Assembly (NCBI RefSeq): GCF_002754935.1
Contig: NZ_CP018092.1
Location: 1,798,001-1,862,000, forward strand
Direction: 5' to 3'
Length of the DNA: 64,000 nt
Origin: Thermostichus lividus PCC 6715
GTDB taxonomy: Bacteria > Cyanobacteriota > Cyanobacteriia > Thermosynechococcales > Thermosynechococcaceae
Shown here: positions 52,455-62,096 of the stretch, in pieces
How the letters are laid out: every line of letters starts with the position of its first letter
Numbering within the stretch: the stretch's first letter is position 1
The notes under the pieces: generated by a model
What the model was told of the DNA's origin: nothing
What the model saw: the letters and a program-made list of their open reading frames with translations, nothing else
Database searches by the model: none
Made by a program: the position numbers and the translations under genes

Positions 52455-53293
52455 GGATGTACATGGCCATCGGGCATAATGGCGCCACTGAGACGGGCAC
52501 CCGTGAGCTTAACCAGCAACCGATTGCCTTGGCTCATTTTGGCGCCCCGTAAATCTGCCCCGCGCAGATCCGCACCGCTGAGATCCGCCCCAATCAAGTT
52601 GGCCTCCCGCAGATCTGCATAGCTGAGATCCGCTTGCAACAAATTCGCTCGGAAGAGATTGGCATGGCGCAGGTTGGCACGGTGCAAAATCACTCGATGC
52701 AAAAATGCATCACTGAGGTCGGCATGGCTGAGGTTGGCATGGCTGAGGTTACGGCCTTCAAAGTCTTTTTCGCTGAGGTTGGCACCCTGTAAATTCACCC
52801 CCGACATATCCTTGTGGGGAGGCGTGGTGCGGGGTGGCTCCGGCGGCGGTGGCGCAGCGGTACGTTGGCGGCTGTAGGTGCCATAGGTATGGTTATGCGG
52901 CTGTGAGTAGCTACTGCCTGGCTGCTGCTCCCGGGAGGTCTGATAGCTGCGATAGGCGTAGGGGTTGGACTGGTAGTAGGAACCACTGCGATGCTCCCGT
53001 GGAGGTGTGGTAGTTGTACCGGTTGACGTACTGGCTTGGCGATAGCTCTGTCGCTGGTTGGTGCGTCCACTGGTGTGGCTGCCGTATTTGTGGATGTGCT
53101 GCCGCAGTTGATCGCGAGCGTCGTTAATTTGCTTAATCTTTTCTTGGGCTTTTTCCACCAGACGGACGTTATCTTTGGGAATGCGATCGGGATGCCAAAT
53201 AAACACGAGATCCCGATAGGCTCGATTCACGTCCTCTAGGGTTGCCCCCGGTTCTAACTCCAGTACCCGGTAACACGTCTCTAAATCGAGCAT
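52451..53293 (-). CDS. J-domain protein with C-terminal pentapeptide repeats
   Basis: 280 residues from ATG 53293 ([16 protein letters not shown]); earlier in-frame ATGs (53323, 53311) are less typical. J domain at residues 1-65 with the HPD motif in [11 protein letters not shown], which stimulates Hsp70. Residues about 80-170 are a Ser/Tyr/Pro-rich linker. The last 100 residues are about 19 pentapeptide repeats of the A(D/N)LxX type, which fold as a right-handed quadrilateral helix. This fusion is known in cyanobacteria, function undefined. Confidence 0.85.
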   Translation of the reverse strand: MLDLETCYRVLELEPGATLEDVNRAYRDLVFIWHPDRIPKDNVRLVEKAQEKIKQINDARDQLRQHIHKYGSHTSGRTNQRQSYRQASTSTGTTTTPPREHRSGSYYQSNPYAYRSYQTSREQQPGSSYSQPHNHTYGTYSRQRTAAPPPPEPPRTTPPHKDMSGVNLQGANLSEKDFEGRNLSHANLSHADLSDAFLHRVILHRANLRHANLFRANLLQADLSYADLREANLIGADLSGADLRGADLRGAKMSQGNRLLVKLTGARLSGAIMPDGHVHP

Positions 53294-53422
53294 CCTTTGA
53301 CGGCCTATCATGGATAGTGACAATTCTAACGGTGGGATTGCCCCCCTTGGGTTGAGAAAGAATGCGCTAATATTAACTTATGTAAAAACTCTTCATAATT
53401 TTGCATCGGAGGATGGCGATCG

Positions 53423-55261
53423 GTGAATAAGCAATGGCGCAATGCGGGGTTATACGTTCTTTTAGCAATTGTGGTGCTGGCGTTGGCCACCGCCTTTTTT
53501 GATCGCCAGCCCACCATTAAGCAGACTTGGGCCTACAGTCAACTGATTCAAGAAGTCGAGAACAAGCAAGTTAGTAAAATCAGCATCAGTCCCGATCGCG
53601 CTCAGGCACAAGCGATTACCCAAGACGGGACGCGGGTGTTAGTCAACCTCCCCAACGATCCTGAATTACTGGATATCTTGGCCAGGAATAATGTGGATAT
53701 TTCCGTCTTACCCCAGAGCAATGATGGCTTCTGGTTCCGGGCGCTGAGTAGCCTGCTGGTGCCCATTGGCCTGTTGGTTCTATTGTTCTTCCTGTTGCGG
53801 CGCGCCCAGGCCGGTCCTGGGAACCAAGCGATGAACTTTGGTAAATCGCGGGCACGGGTACAAATGGAGCCGCAAACCCAAGTCACCTTTAATGACGTGG
53901 CAGGCATTGACCAAGCCAAGCTGGAATTGGGGGAAGTGGTGGAGTTCCTCAAGTACGCTGATCGCTTCACGGAAGTGGGTGCCAAAATCCCCAAAGGGGT
54001 GCTGTTGGTGGGTCCCCCCGGAACCGGTAAAACGCTGCTGGCACGAGCTGTAGCCGGTGAAGCAGGGGTTCCCTTCTTTTCCATCTCTGGCTCTGAGTTT
54101 GTGGAAATGTTTGTCGGGGTGGGTGCCTCGCGGGTGCGGGATCTCTTTGAGCAGGCAAAGGCCAACGCTCCCTGCATTGTCTTTATTGATGAAATTGATG
54201 CCGTGGGTCGCCAGCGGGGCGCCGGTCTTGGCGGCGGCAACGATGAGCGCGAGCAAACCCTCAACCAACTGCTGACGGAAATGGATGGCTTTGAGGGGAA
54301 CACTGGCATTATCATTATTGCGGCCACAAACCGCCCCGATGTCCTCGATGCTGCCCTGTTGCGCCCCGGTCGCTTCGATCGCCAAGTGGTTGTGGATCGC
54401 CCTGACTATAAAGGCCGTCTTGATATTCTCAAAGTCCATGCCCGTGGCAAAACCTTGGCCAAGGATGTGGATCTCGATAAAATTGCCCGCCGTACCCCTG
54501 GCTTTACGGGGGCTGATCTGTCCAATTTGCTGAACGAAGCCGCCATCCTTGCCGCTCGTCGTAATCTGACTGAAATTTCCATGGATGAGATCAACGATGC
54601 CATTGATCGGGTCCTGGCCGGGCCTGAGAAGAAAGATCGCGTCATGAGCGAGCGGCGCAAAACCCTTGTGGCTTACCACGAAGCGGGTCATGCCTTGGTG
54701 GGTGCCCTGATGCCAGATTACGACCCAGTGCAGAAAGTCAGCATCATCCCCCGTGGGCGTGCCGGTGGCTTAACCTGGTTCACCCCCAACGAAGATCAGA
54801 TGGATTCTGGCCTCTATAGCCGCGCTTACCTGCAAAATCAGATGGCGGTTGCTTTGGGGGGGCGGATTGCTGAAGAGATTGTCTTTGGTGAGGACGAAGT
54901 GACCACTGGCGCGTCTAACGATCTCCAGCAAGTGGCACGGGTAGCTCGGCAAATGGTGACGCGCTTTGGCATGAGCGATCGCCTCGGTCCGGTGGCCTTG
55001 GGGCGGCAATCAGGCAATGTGTTCCTTGGCCGAGACATCATGGCGGAGCGGGATTTCTCAGAAGAAACCGCTGCAACCATTGACGATGAGGTGCGCAATT
55101 TGGTGGATCAAGCCTACCGGCGTGCTAAAGAGGTGCTGGTCAACAACCGTCATGTACTGGATCAGATTGCCCAAGTCCTGATCGAAAAAGAAACCATCGA
55201 TGCCGAGGAACTTCAGACGATCCTTGATCGCAATGACGTGAAAATGGCAGCCATCCCCTAG
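53423..55261 (+). CDS. ftsH: ATP-dependent zinc metalloprotease FtsH
   Basis: 612 residues from GTG 53423, with GGAGGA 10 bases upstream. Membrane helices near residues 7-24 and 108-126, AAA domain with GPPGTGKT near 198, Walker [16 protein letters not shown] region, and protease HEAGH near 417 ([19 protein letters not shown]). FtsH degrades damaged thylakoid and membrane proteins, notably D1 of photosystem II. Which of the four cyanobacterial FtsH paralogs this is cannot be settled here. Confidence 0.95.
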   Translation: MNKQWRNAGLYVLLAIVVLALATAFFDRQPTIKQTWAYSQLIQEVENKQVSKISISPDRAQAQAITQDGTRVLVNLPNDPELLDILARNNVDISVLPQSNDGFWFRALSSLLVPIGLLVLLFFLLRRAQAGPGNQAMNFGKSRARVQMEPQTQVTFNDVAGIDQAKLELGEVVEFLKYADRFTEVGAKIPKGVLLVGPPGTGKTLLARAVAGEAGVPFFSISGSEFVEMFVGVGASRVRDLFEQAKANAPCIVFIDEIDAVGRQRGAGLGGGNDEREQTLNQLLTEMDGFEGNTGIIIIAATNRPDVLDAALLRPGRFDRQVVVDRPDYKGRLDILKVHARGKTLAKDVDLDKIARRTPGFTGADLSNLLNEAAILAARRNLTEISMDEINDAIDRVLAGPEKKDRVMSERRKTLVAYHEAGHALVGALMPDYDPVQKVSIIPRGRAGGLTWFTPNEDQMDSGLYSRAYLQNQMAVALGGRIAEEIVFGEDEVTTGASNDLQQVARVARQMVTRFGMSDRLGPVALGRQSGNVFLGRDIMAERDFSEETAATIDDEVRNLVDQAYRRAKEVLVNNRHVLDQIAQVLIEKETIDAEELQTILDRNDVKMAAIP

Positions 55262-55315
55262 GGTGAGGGTCGTCTGAAGTTTGTCAGTTAACCATGGTTT
55301 AAAGACTGCGTAATG

Positions 55316-55342
55316 GGGGGTTGACGTCAACCCCCTATTTTT
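55316..55342. terminator. Bidirectional intrinsic terminator between ftsH and dnaJ
   Basis: A perfect 20-base palindrome GGGGGTTGACGTCAACCCCC followed by TATTTTTT. It lies 55 bases after the ftsH stop and 25 before the convergent dnaJ-like gene's stop, so it can end transcription in the rightward direction and, with weaker T-runs, leftward. Confidence 0.85.
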
Positions 55343-55366
55343 TGGCACTCATTTTTGGGCACTCAA

Positions 55367-56305
55367 TTAAGCGTTTGGCCAGTGAGCGCGGGGGTTAAAC
55401 GTCCGCAGCGATCGCAATTTTTCGTAGAGGTCTTTTTCAGCCGCACTCAGAGACTTCGACGGGACAATTTGCACCTTGGCCAGTAAGTCGCCATGGGTGC
55501 CATCACTTTTGCGCCAGCCTTTGCCCCGCAAGCGCAGCGATTGCCCCGATCGTGTGCCCGCGGGAATATTTAACACCACATTCCCGCTAGGGGTGGGAAC
55601 AGTTACCTGTGCGCCCAAGGCTGCCTCATCGGGGGCTAGGGGCAGATCCATCACCAGTTGATTCTCTTCAAAGCGAAAAAGCGGATGGGGGGCGACCTGT
55701 ACAGTTAAGTAGAGATCGCCGCGCTGCTGCGTGTAGGGATTTGACCGACCTTTGCCCCGCAACCGTAGTTTAGTACCTGGCTTGATCCCAGCGGGAATGG
55801 TCACGGTGACTTTTTCACTGCCAATCTGAAAGGTTTTTTCACAGCCTTGAGCGGCCTCCTGAAAACTGATTTGGGCCTCTGCTTCCACATCGGCACTGGT
55901 GCTGCTAAAGCCAGAGGGATCAAAGCCACCCGACCAACCACTGGCGGTACCCGCAGTCGAAAATCGCCCGAGAAGTTCGTTGATAAACTCTTCAAAGTTG
56001 GCAAATTGACTGAAGTCGGCATCAAACCCACCCACATTGACATTGAAGCCACCGGCTCCTCCCCCGCCTGCCTGTTGCCAGTACTGGCCAAACTGGTCGT
56101 ACTTACGGCGTTTTTCGGGATCCGAGAGGACTTCGTGCGCCTCGTTAATTTCTTTGAAGCGAGCTTCGGCGTCCTTATCACCGGGGTTGAGGTCGGGGTG
56201 ATACTTGCGGGCAAGGCGACGAAATGCTTGCCGAATGTCAGCATCCGTGGCAGTTTTGCTGACCCCTAGAACTTGGTAGTAGTCTTTGAAGTCGGTACGA
56301 GCCAT
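55367..56305 (-). CDS. CbpA-type DnaJ co-chaperone (no zinc-finger region)
   Basis: 312 residues from ATG 56305 (MARTDFKDYYQVLGVS). J domain 1-70 with HPD in KYHPDLNPGD, then Gly/Phe-rich linker (residues about 80-145, GGGGAGGFNVNVGGFDADF), then the two beta-barrel substrate domains (KVTVTIPAGIKPGTKLRLRG, GNVVLNIPAGTRSGQSLRLR). No CxxCxGxG cysteines, so CbpA/DnaJ type II rather than DnaJ type I. It diverges from hisC. Confidence 0.92.
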   Translation of the reverse strand: MARTDFKDYYQVLGVSKTATDADIRQAFRRLARKYHPDLNPGDKDAEARFKEINEAHEVLSDPEKRRKYDQFGQYWQQAGGGGAGGFNVNVGGFDADFSQFANFEEFINELLGRFSTAGTASGWSGGFDPSGFSSTSADVEAEAQISFQEAAQGCEKTFQIGSEKVTVTIPAGIKPGTKLRLRGKGRSNPYTQQRGDLYLTVQVAPHPLFRFEENQLVMDLPLAPDEAALGAQVTVPTPSGNVVLNIPAGTRSGQSLRLRGKGWRKSDGTHGDLLAKVQIVPSKSLSAAEKDLYEKLRSLRTFNPRAHWPNA

Positions 56306-56418
56306 AGGATGATGCGCCTCTACAGTACAAGATGATCGTGTTGCTGAGTGCCCGCTCCCCAAGGGGACAAAAAACTGAGTGCTATTATAGGTGAATCAGT
56401 TCACCGCGTCTCAACGGC

Positions 56419-57537
56419 ATGGCAACGTTTTTACGGCCAGAATTAGAGGCCATTAAAGCCTACTCTACCCCTCCCGAAGCCAGTAGTGGTACTCTGCCAG
56501 CGCAGGTGGACTACCTCGACACCAATGAATTTCCCCTCGATCTGCCCGCGCACCTCAAGGCAGCGCTTGCCCGGCAGTACGTTGAGGCAATGGCTAGCAA
56601 TCGCTATCCCGATAGTAGCCACTGGCACCTCAAACAGGCGATCGCCACCTATGCGAGTGAGCACAGTAGCGTGCCGATTGTGCCCAATCAGATTGCGGTG
56701 GGGAATGGCTCTGATGAACTGATTCGCGCGTTACTGCTGGCAACGGCTTTAGGGAGCCATGGATCTATCGTAGTGGCAGAGCCGACGTTTTCAATATATG
56801 GGATTCTGGCTCAAAGCTTAGGGATTCCCGTCCACCGTGCCCAGCGGCATCCTGACACCTTTGCGGTAGAGATTGAAACGGCTGAGGCGCTCATTGCAAC
56901 AGCCACTCCGCCGGTGCGAGTGCTCTTTATGCTGCAGCCAAACTCACCCACGGGGAATGCCTTAACCTCCACTGAGGTGGCATGGTTGCGGCAGGTGCCG
57001 ACGGATATTTTAGTGGTGATTGATGAAGCCTATTTTGAATTTTCGGGGAAAACCCTACTGCCGGAACTGGCGGATCATCCCAATTGGCTGATTTTGCGCA
57101 CGTTTTCTAAGGCGCTGCGCTTGGCGGCACATCGCGTGGGTTACGCGATCGCCGAGCCAACGGTGATTGCGGCACTGGAAAAACTGCGGCTGCCCTACAA
57201 CCTGCCCAGTATGTCTCAACTGGCCGCCTGCTTTGCCCTCGAACATCGCCACGAGCTACTGGCGGACATTCCGGCGGTGATTGCCGAGCGTGAGCGGCTT
57301 TACCGTCAACTGCAAACCTGCCCGCACCTGCGGGTCTGGCCTAGTGTCGCCAATTTTCTCTTTTTCCGCCTTAATGATCCGTCCCATACCCAACCCCTAT
57401 GCCAAGCCTTAGAGCAGCAAGGAACCTTAGTGCGGGCGATCGCCAACGGCATTCGCGTTTCCATTGGAACTAAAGAGGAAAACGAGCGATTTTGGCAGCG
57501 GCTGCAACACTATCTGTCGGCTCATTCCAAGGTATGA
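56419..57537 (+). CDS. hisC: Histidinol-phosphate aminotransferase
   Basis: 372 residues. It transfers an amino group from glutamate to imidazole-acetol phosphate using PLP. Seen: GNGSDELIRALL near residue 94, NSPTGN near 176, VVIDEAYFEF near 202, and TFSKALRLAAHRVGYA with the Schiff-base Lys near 233. hisC is separate from hisA (24346). It starts 114 bases from dnaJ on the opposite strand. Confidence 0.94.
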   Translation: MATFLRPELEAIKAYSTPPEASSGTLPAQVDYLDTNEFPLDLPAHLKAALARQYVEAMASNRYPDSSHWHLKQAIATYASEHSSVPIVPNQIAVGNGSDELIRALLLATALGSHGSIVVAEPTFSIYGILAQSLGIPVHRAQRHPDTFAVEIETAEALIATATPPVRVLFMLQPNSPTGNALTSTEVAWLRQVPTDILVVIDEAYFEFSGKTLLPELADHPNWLILRTFSKALRLAAHRVGYAIAEPTVIAALEKLRLPYNLPSMSQLAACFALEHRHELLADIPAVIAERERLYRQLQTCPHLRVWPSVANFLFFRLNDPSHTQPLCQALEQQGTLVRAIANGIRVSIGTKEENERFWQRLQHYLSAHSKV

Positions 57538-57615
57538 CAATTGCCAACGGTGCTCCCTAAAATCTCCCTAAAATAGATTAGATTCAAGCTAGTTTGCTGT
57601 GGCTGCTGTTGTACC

Positions 57616-58869
57616 GTGATCATCCTGCACCTTCTTGATCCGTGGAAGCGAACGCCAATTAAAACGTGGCGATTTCCCATCAAGACCACCATTCGGATTG
57701 GCCGTGCCGCAGACAACGATGTCATTCTCAACGATATTCTCGTCAGCCGTTATCACGCGGAACTGGGGTGCTACCGTGACCCTGAAAATTTAGGTCGTTG
57801 GTACCTGAAAAGCGTGGGGGCGATCGGCACCTTTGTGGATGGTCGCTTAGTGGATGAAAGCAAACTGTCCCACGGCAGCCTGATTCAGTTAGGTCCCACT
57901 GGTCCCATCCTCCAATTTAACGAGCAAACCTTTCGCCGCAGTACTGCCACTCTGAGTGAGTGCACCCATGCCGGCAATATGCCCGGAAACTTATTTTGTA
58001 TTCACTGTGGAGAGCCGCTCAATATTCAGCGTACCGTTCGCAATTACCATATCTTGCGGCTGCTGGGGCAGGGGGGGATTGGCACCACCTACCTTGCCTG
58101 CGAGGCACGAGCTACCGGTGGATTTGGAACTAAAGTGCCTGAAGTGCGCGTGCTCAAGGAACTCAGGGCAGACATGGCAGATCATGAAAAAGCCCAAGAA
58201 CTGTTTGAGCGGGAAGGACGCATTCTGCAAATGTTAGACCATGCCGGTATTCCCCGCTTTTATGATTTTTTTATTGAAAATGGCAAAAGCTATTTAGTCA
58301 TGGAGCTGATCCATGGCCTAGACCTAGAGCGCTGGGTACTCCGCAATGGCACCGTTCCAGTCCCCCAAGCCATTCAGTGGATGATACAAACCTGTGGCGT
58401 GCTCGACTACCTCCACAATCAGGAGCCACCTGTGATCCACCGCGATCTCAAACCCAGTAACCTGCTGGTTCGCTCTCGCGATAACCAGATTGTTCTCATT
58501 GATTTTGGGGCGGTGAAGGAACTTGGGCATTCTCCCGGTGGTACCCGCATTGCCGTGGAAGGGTATAGTGCGCCAGAACAAATGATGGGTCAACCGGTCG
58601 TGCAGTCCGATTTATTTGCCGTAGGAGCCACCCTCGCCTTCCTGCTGTTGGGGGATAGCCCCATTCGCTTTTACCGTCATTGCGAGGGGTTACACCGCTT
58701 GGATGTCAGCAATCGCCCAGAGATTCCCGAAGCCCTGAAACGGGTCATTCACCGGGCGACTGCGCCCCTGCTGCCAGACCGCTACCCCTCGGCGATCGCC
58801 CTCGCCCAAGCCCTCAAAGCCTGCTTAACCACACCAGAGACAAACATGCTGCCCATCGCTGAAAATTGA
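57616..58869 (+). CDS. FHA - zinc ribbon - serine/threonine protein kinase
   Basis: 417 residues from GTG 57616. FHA domain (residues about 1-100) with IRIGRAADNDVILND and SRYHAEL for phosphothreonine binding; a CTHAGNMPGNLFCIHCG stretch near 116-132 that could hold one zinc; kinase domain from about 142 with LLGQGGIGTTYLA, Lys in VRVLKELRADM, HRDLKPSNLL near 276 and DFGAVKEL near 296. An intact HRD/DFG argues for an active Hanks-type kinase. No transmembrane segment. Confidence 0.92.
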   Translation: MIILHLLDPWKRTPIKTWRFPIKTTIRIGRAADNDVILNDILVSRYHAELGCYRDPENLGRWYLKSVGAIGTFVDGRLVDESKLSHGSLIQLGPTGPILQFNEQTFRRSTATLSECTHAGNMPGNLFCIHCGEPLNIQRTVRNYHILRLLGQGGIGTTYLACEARATGGFGTKVPEVRVLKELRADMADHEKAQELFEREGRILQMLDHAGIPRFYDFFIENGKSYLVMELIHGLDLERWVLRNGTVPVPQAIQWMIQTCGVLDYLHNQEPPVIHRDLKPSNLLVRSRDNQIVLIDFGAVKELGHSPGGTRIAVEGYSAPEQMMGQPVVQSDLFAVGATLAFLLLGDSPIRFYRHCEGLHRLDVSNRPEIPEALKRVIHRATAPLLPDRYPSAIALAQALKACLTTPETNMLPIAEN

Positions 58870-58897
58870 CTCTCTCTTGCCTCCATCGTTGTATAGT
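58866..58897 (+). promoter_or_regulatory. Candidate promoter for the 58939 gene
   Basis: TTGACT (58866-58871) and TATAGT (58892-58897) are 20 bases apart, longer than the ideal 17, with the start codon 41 bases after the -10. The TTGACT begins in the last codon of the kinase gene, so this would be a promoter separate from the kinase transcript. Confidence 0.35.
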
Positions 58898-58938
58898 GTT
58901 GTTCTACACAGAATCACCTTCAAGCTAGGGGAATCCAC

Positions 58939-59169
58939 ATGCAGTTATTGGCCACGGGTTTTACCGTCGGGGCTGGAAATTTTGTTCCGTTTTATGGAGT
59001 GCTCATTCTGGGATTGATTGCAGCGGTCAGTATTGGCTTGGTGGCATGGTACAACTCCAAGCGCCCGCCGGGCTGGGAAAATGCCGATCGCCCCAGGTTT
59101 ATTCCCAAGCTAGATTTGGATAGCGATACCCCGCCTGCCGCAGCCCCTGAGGATGAAACCGATTCGTGA
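58939..59169 (+). CDS. Small single-helix membrane protein, possibly Psb35-related
   Basis: 76 residues: a membrane helix at about 18-41 (FYGVLILGLIAAVSIGLVAW) followed by NSKRPPGWENADRPRFIPKL and an acidic tail. The AWYNSKRPPGWE motif recalls small cyanobacterial proteins annotated as photosystem II Psb35-related, but I recall this only loosely. It could be a thylakoid or plasma membrane peptide. A GTG-TGA overlap joins it to the exporter gene, so it may be a partner of that exporter instead. Confidence 0.6.
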   Translation: MQLLATGFTVGAGNFVPFYGVLILGLIAAVSIGLVAWYNSKRPPGWENADRPRFIPKLDLDSDTPPAAAPEDETDS

Positions 59170-60800
59170 AGCTGTTCCGTATTCTGCTTCAGGCCGCATG
59201 GCCAACCGTCGCGGGAGCAGCTTTTGCTGGACTCCTCAACGGGGGGAGTACCGCCGGCCTCATTGCCCTGATTAATGCCACCCTCCAGGGAACCCCATCG
59301 TTACAACCGCTATTGCCGTGGGGGTTTATTGTTTTGGGGGGGCTGCTACTGCTGACTCACTTCGCCTCTCAGGTCTTGCTAGTGCGCGCAGCCCAACAAG
59401 CCGTCTATGAAATGCGCTTACTCCTTGGACGGCAAATTTTAGCCTCTCCCCTGCGGCAACTCGAAGCCATTGGCCAGCCGCAACTGCTAGCAACCCTCAC
59501 AGAAGACGTAGATGCGGTCGCCCGATCGTTTTCAGTGTTGCCCAATCTCTTTAATGCCGTGGCGATTGTGTGTGGCTGTTTAATCTATATGGGTTGGTTG
59601 TCACCGCCCCTATTTTTTGCTCTAGTTGCTTTAATTGGCATTGGTGCAGGTAGCTACATGGTTCTGGCGGGAAAAGCCCGGCAGTTTCTCGAGCAAGCGC
59701 GCAGCGAACAGGATCGGCTGTTTCAGCATTTTCGTAGCCTCACCGAGGGGGTAAAAGAACTAAAGCTAAATCGGCGGCGACGGCTGGCATTTCTGCATCA
59801 AGAACTAGAACCCACCGCCCAGCAAACGCGACAGCAAAACCAATTAGGGTATATGGTCTTTGCCATTGCCGCCAGTTGGGGGCAGTTATTGCTCTTCGTC
59901 ACCATTGGCTTCTTCCTGTTTACGTTGCCGCACCTGCTGGGAGCAACGCCGACGGTGCTCTCCGGCTATGTCCTAACTATTATTTACCTGATGCTGCCGA
60001 TGCAGCAGGTGATTGATGCCATTCCTATTTTTAGTCGTGCCAGCGTTGCCCTCAAAAAAGTGGAATCCTTGCAACTGAGCTTGGAGGAACCACAGCAAGA
60101 CCCTGATGCCAGTGCTGACTTCATGCCCTTGAGCTGGCAGAGGCTGCGCTTGGAAAACATTCGCCATCAGTACCGCGGCACCCATGAGGATGAGCCAGTG
60201 ACCTTTACCCTTGGCCCGCTCAGTCTAAAAGCAGAGGCTGGCGAGCTAATTTTTATTGTGGGGGGCAATGGCAGTGGCAAATCTACCCTAGCCAAGATTA
60301 TTACTGGCCTTTACGTGCCGGATCAGGGCGAGATTTGGGTGGATGATCATTGCCTGACTCCCAACGACTATGAATGGTATCGGCAGCACTTTAGCGCGGT
60401 CTTCAGTGACTTTTATTTATTTGATCGGCTCTTGGGTCTGGATTCTCCAGACCGCTTAGCAGTGGTGCCCTACTACCTCGATAAGTTACGCCTGAGTCAT
60501 AAAGTCCGGCTTGAGGGCAATCGCTTTTCTACCACGTCCCTCTCTCAAGGCGAGCGCAAACGCCTCGGGCTACTGATGGCCTATCTCGACGATCGCCCCG
60601 CCTATCTCTTTGATGAATGGGCGGCGGATCAAGATCCCGTCTTTCGCGATATTTTTTACCGCCAACTGCTACCGGAGCTAAAGGCACAGGGCAAAACCGT
60701 ATTTGTCATTAGCCATGACGATCGCTACTTTGATGTGGCTGACCAACTCCTGAAGCTAGACTACGGCCAACTGGTGCAGCACACTTGCCGCAATCAATAG
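59166..60800 (+). CDS. PvdE/SyrD-type ABC exporter (membrane + ATPase fused)
   Basis: 544 residues. Six membrane helices (residues about 10-290) then an ABC domain with Walker A GGNGSGKST near 365, signature LSQGERKRLG (not canonical LSGGQ) and Walker B AYLFDEWAADQDP, the motif typical of cyclic-peptide/siderophore exporters of the PvdE/SyrD family. In Pseudomonas PvdE exports a peptide siderophore precursor; the substrate here is unknown. No NRPS genes are nearby. The GTG start overlaps the stop of the upstream small gene by 4 bases. Confidence 0.88.
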   Translation: MKLFRILLQAAWPTVAGAAFAGLLNGGSTAGLIALINATLQGTPSLQPLLPWGFIVLGGLLLLTHFASQVLLVRAAQQAVYEMRLLLGRQILASPLRQLEAIGQPQLLATLTEDVDAVARSFSVLPNLFNAVAIVCGCLIYMGWLSPPLFFALVALIGIGAGSYMVLAGKARQFLEQARSEQDRLFQHFRSLTEGVKELKLNRRRRLAFLHQELEPTAQQTRQQNQLGYMVFAIAASWGQLLLFVTIGFFLFTLPHLLGATPTVLSGYVLTIIYLMLPMQQVIDAIPIFSRASVALKKVESLQLSLEEPQQDPDASADFMPLSWQRLRLENIRHQYRGTHEDEPVTFTLGPLSLKAEAGELIFIVGGNGSGKSTLAKIITGLYVPDQGEIWVDDHCLTPNDYEWYRQHFSAVFSDFYLFDRLLGLDSPDRLAVVPYYLDKLRLSHKVRLEGNRFSTTSLSQGERKRLGLLMAYLDDRPAYLFDEWAADQDPVFRDIFYRQLLPELKAQGKTVFVISHDDRYFDVADQLLKLDYGQLVQHTCRNQ

Positions 60801-61975
60801 GGAAGCTGCCAATAGCGGCAGATGGCATGGGCTAAGGTCATCACCCCCACGGGAATCGCTTGCTCATCCACATCAAACTCTGGGTGGTGCAAGGGATAGT
60901 TGGGGCGATCGCGAAAACCAACCCCAAGCCGAAACATTGCCCCCGGAGCGTGTTCAAGGTACAGTGCAAAATCCTCCGCCCCAAGGGACGGCTCCGGCAA
61001 AATGTGGACGTGGGCAGACCCTACCACATCAGTGGCGGCCTCCGCCAGTAGCTGCGACAGGTAAGGCGTATTTTCGACCCCCGGCACCCCTCGGCGATAG
61101 TGCAGCTTGTAGCGGGCACCGTAGGCATTACACACATTCGCCACAATCTGTTCAATCCACGTTGGCAGGTTGTTGCGAGTTTCAGGATGGAGCGATCGCA
61201 CCGTTCCCTGCAACGTCACCTGATCGGCAATCACATTGGGGGCACGGCCGCCGTAAATTTTGCCAAAGGTGAGTACCACCGGCCGCAATGGGTTTTGAGT
61301 GCGGCTAATCGCCTGTTGCAGCGCACTGATCACCTGTGCCGCGATCCAAATTGCATCCACCGCTTCGTGGGGACGTGCTCCATGCCCCGACTCCCCTAAA
61401 ATCGTCAACTCGAGATCATCAGCAGCAGCCGTGAGAGCCCCATAGCGAACCGCCACCTCCCCAGCCGCAATACTAGGAAACACATGTAGGGAAAGAATGG
61501 CACTCACGTCCTTCATGACGCCATCGGCAATCATCCAACTTGCCCCTTGGGCAATTTCTTCCGCTGGCTGGAAAATAAAACGTACCGACCCGGGCAATTC
61601 ATCTTTGAGAGCCGCCAAAACCATTGCTGTTCCTAAGCCAACGGTAGTGTGAACATCGTGACCACAGGCGTGCATCACCCCCGGATGCTTCGAGCTAAAG
61701 TCTAGGTTAGTGCGCTCCTGAATGGGCAGTGCATCCATATCCGTGCGCAGGGCAATGATACGGTCTTCACCGGTTGCGCCAGCCAGTTCCGCCACAACCC
61801 CCACACGCCCCACATTCTGCTGTATGGTCAAGCCCGCAGAAGACAGCACCCCTGCCACATAAGCTGCGGTTTGATGCTCTTCGCCACTGAGTTCTGGGTA
61901 GCGGTGCAGGTGTCGGCGAATGTCAATCAAGCGAGGCGTAAGACTAGCAGCCAATTGGCGAATGCGAGCAAGCAT
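60794..61975 (-). CDS. M20-family amidohydrolase
   Basis: 393 residues from ATG 61975 (MLARIRQLAASLTPRLID); the frame is open to 62035 (VVPAM precedes). M20 metallopeptidases such as hippuricase and IAA-amino acid hydrolase remove the acyl or amino acid group using two metals. Seen: RRHLHRYPELSGEEHQTA, LRTDMDALPIQE, MHACGHDVHTT, FQPAEE and AEDFALYLEHAPG, carrying the metal ligands. Its end overlaps the convergent exporter gene by 7 bases. Confidence 0.92.
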   Translation of the reverse strand: MLARIRQLAASLTPRLIDIRRHLHRYPELSGEEHQTAAYVAGVLSSAGLTIQQNVGRVGVVAELAGATGEDRIIALRTDMDALPIQERTNLDFSSKHPGVMHACGHDVHTTVGLGTAMVLAALKDELPGSVRFIFQPAEEIAQGASWMIADGVMKDVSAILSLHVFPSIAAGEVAVRYGALTAAADDLELTILGESGHGARPHEAVDAIWIAAQVISALQQAISRTQNPLRPVVLTFGKIYGGRAPNVIADQVTLQGTVRSLHPETRNNLPTWIEQIVANVCNAYGARYKLHYRRGVPGVENTPYLSQLLAEAATDVVGSAHVHILPEPSLGAEDFALYLEHAPGAMFRLGVGFRDRPNYPLHHPEFDVDEQAIPVGVMTLAHAICRYWQLPY

Positions 61976-62046
61976 AGCGGGCACGACGGCAAGATATTCC
62001 TTTTCCTTAACATTATAGAAACTTAACATTATCAAAAAACACCGTA

Positions 62047-62078
62047 AAGCCCTGCACTTTAGGGCAGGGATGTAAGGC
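62047..62078. mobile_element. IS200/IS605-type terminal hairpin remnant
   Basis: GCCCTGCACTTTAGGGCAGGG is a near-perfect hairpin with a CTTTAG-like loop, followed by ATGTAAGG, as in other IS200/IS605 ends of this window. Only the end remains, between the amidohydrolase and the glycosyltransferase genes. Confidence 0.45.
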
Positions 62079-62096
62079 GCAAATTATTGTCTAAGG

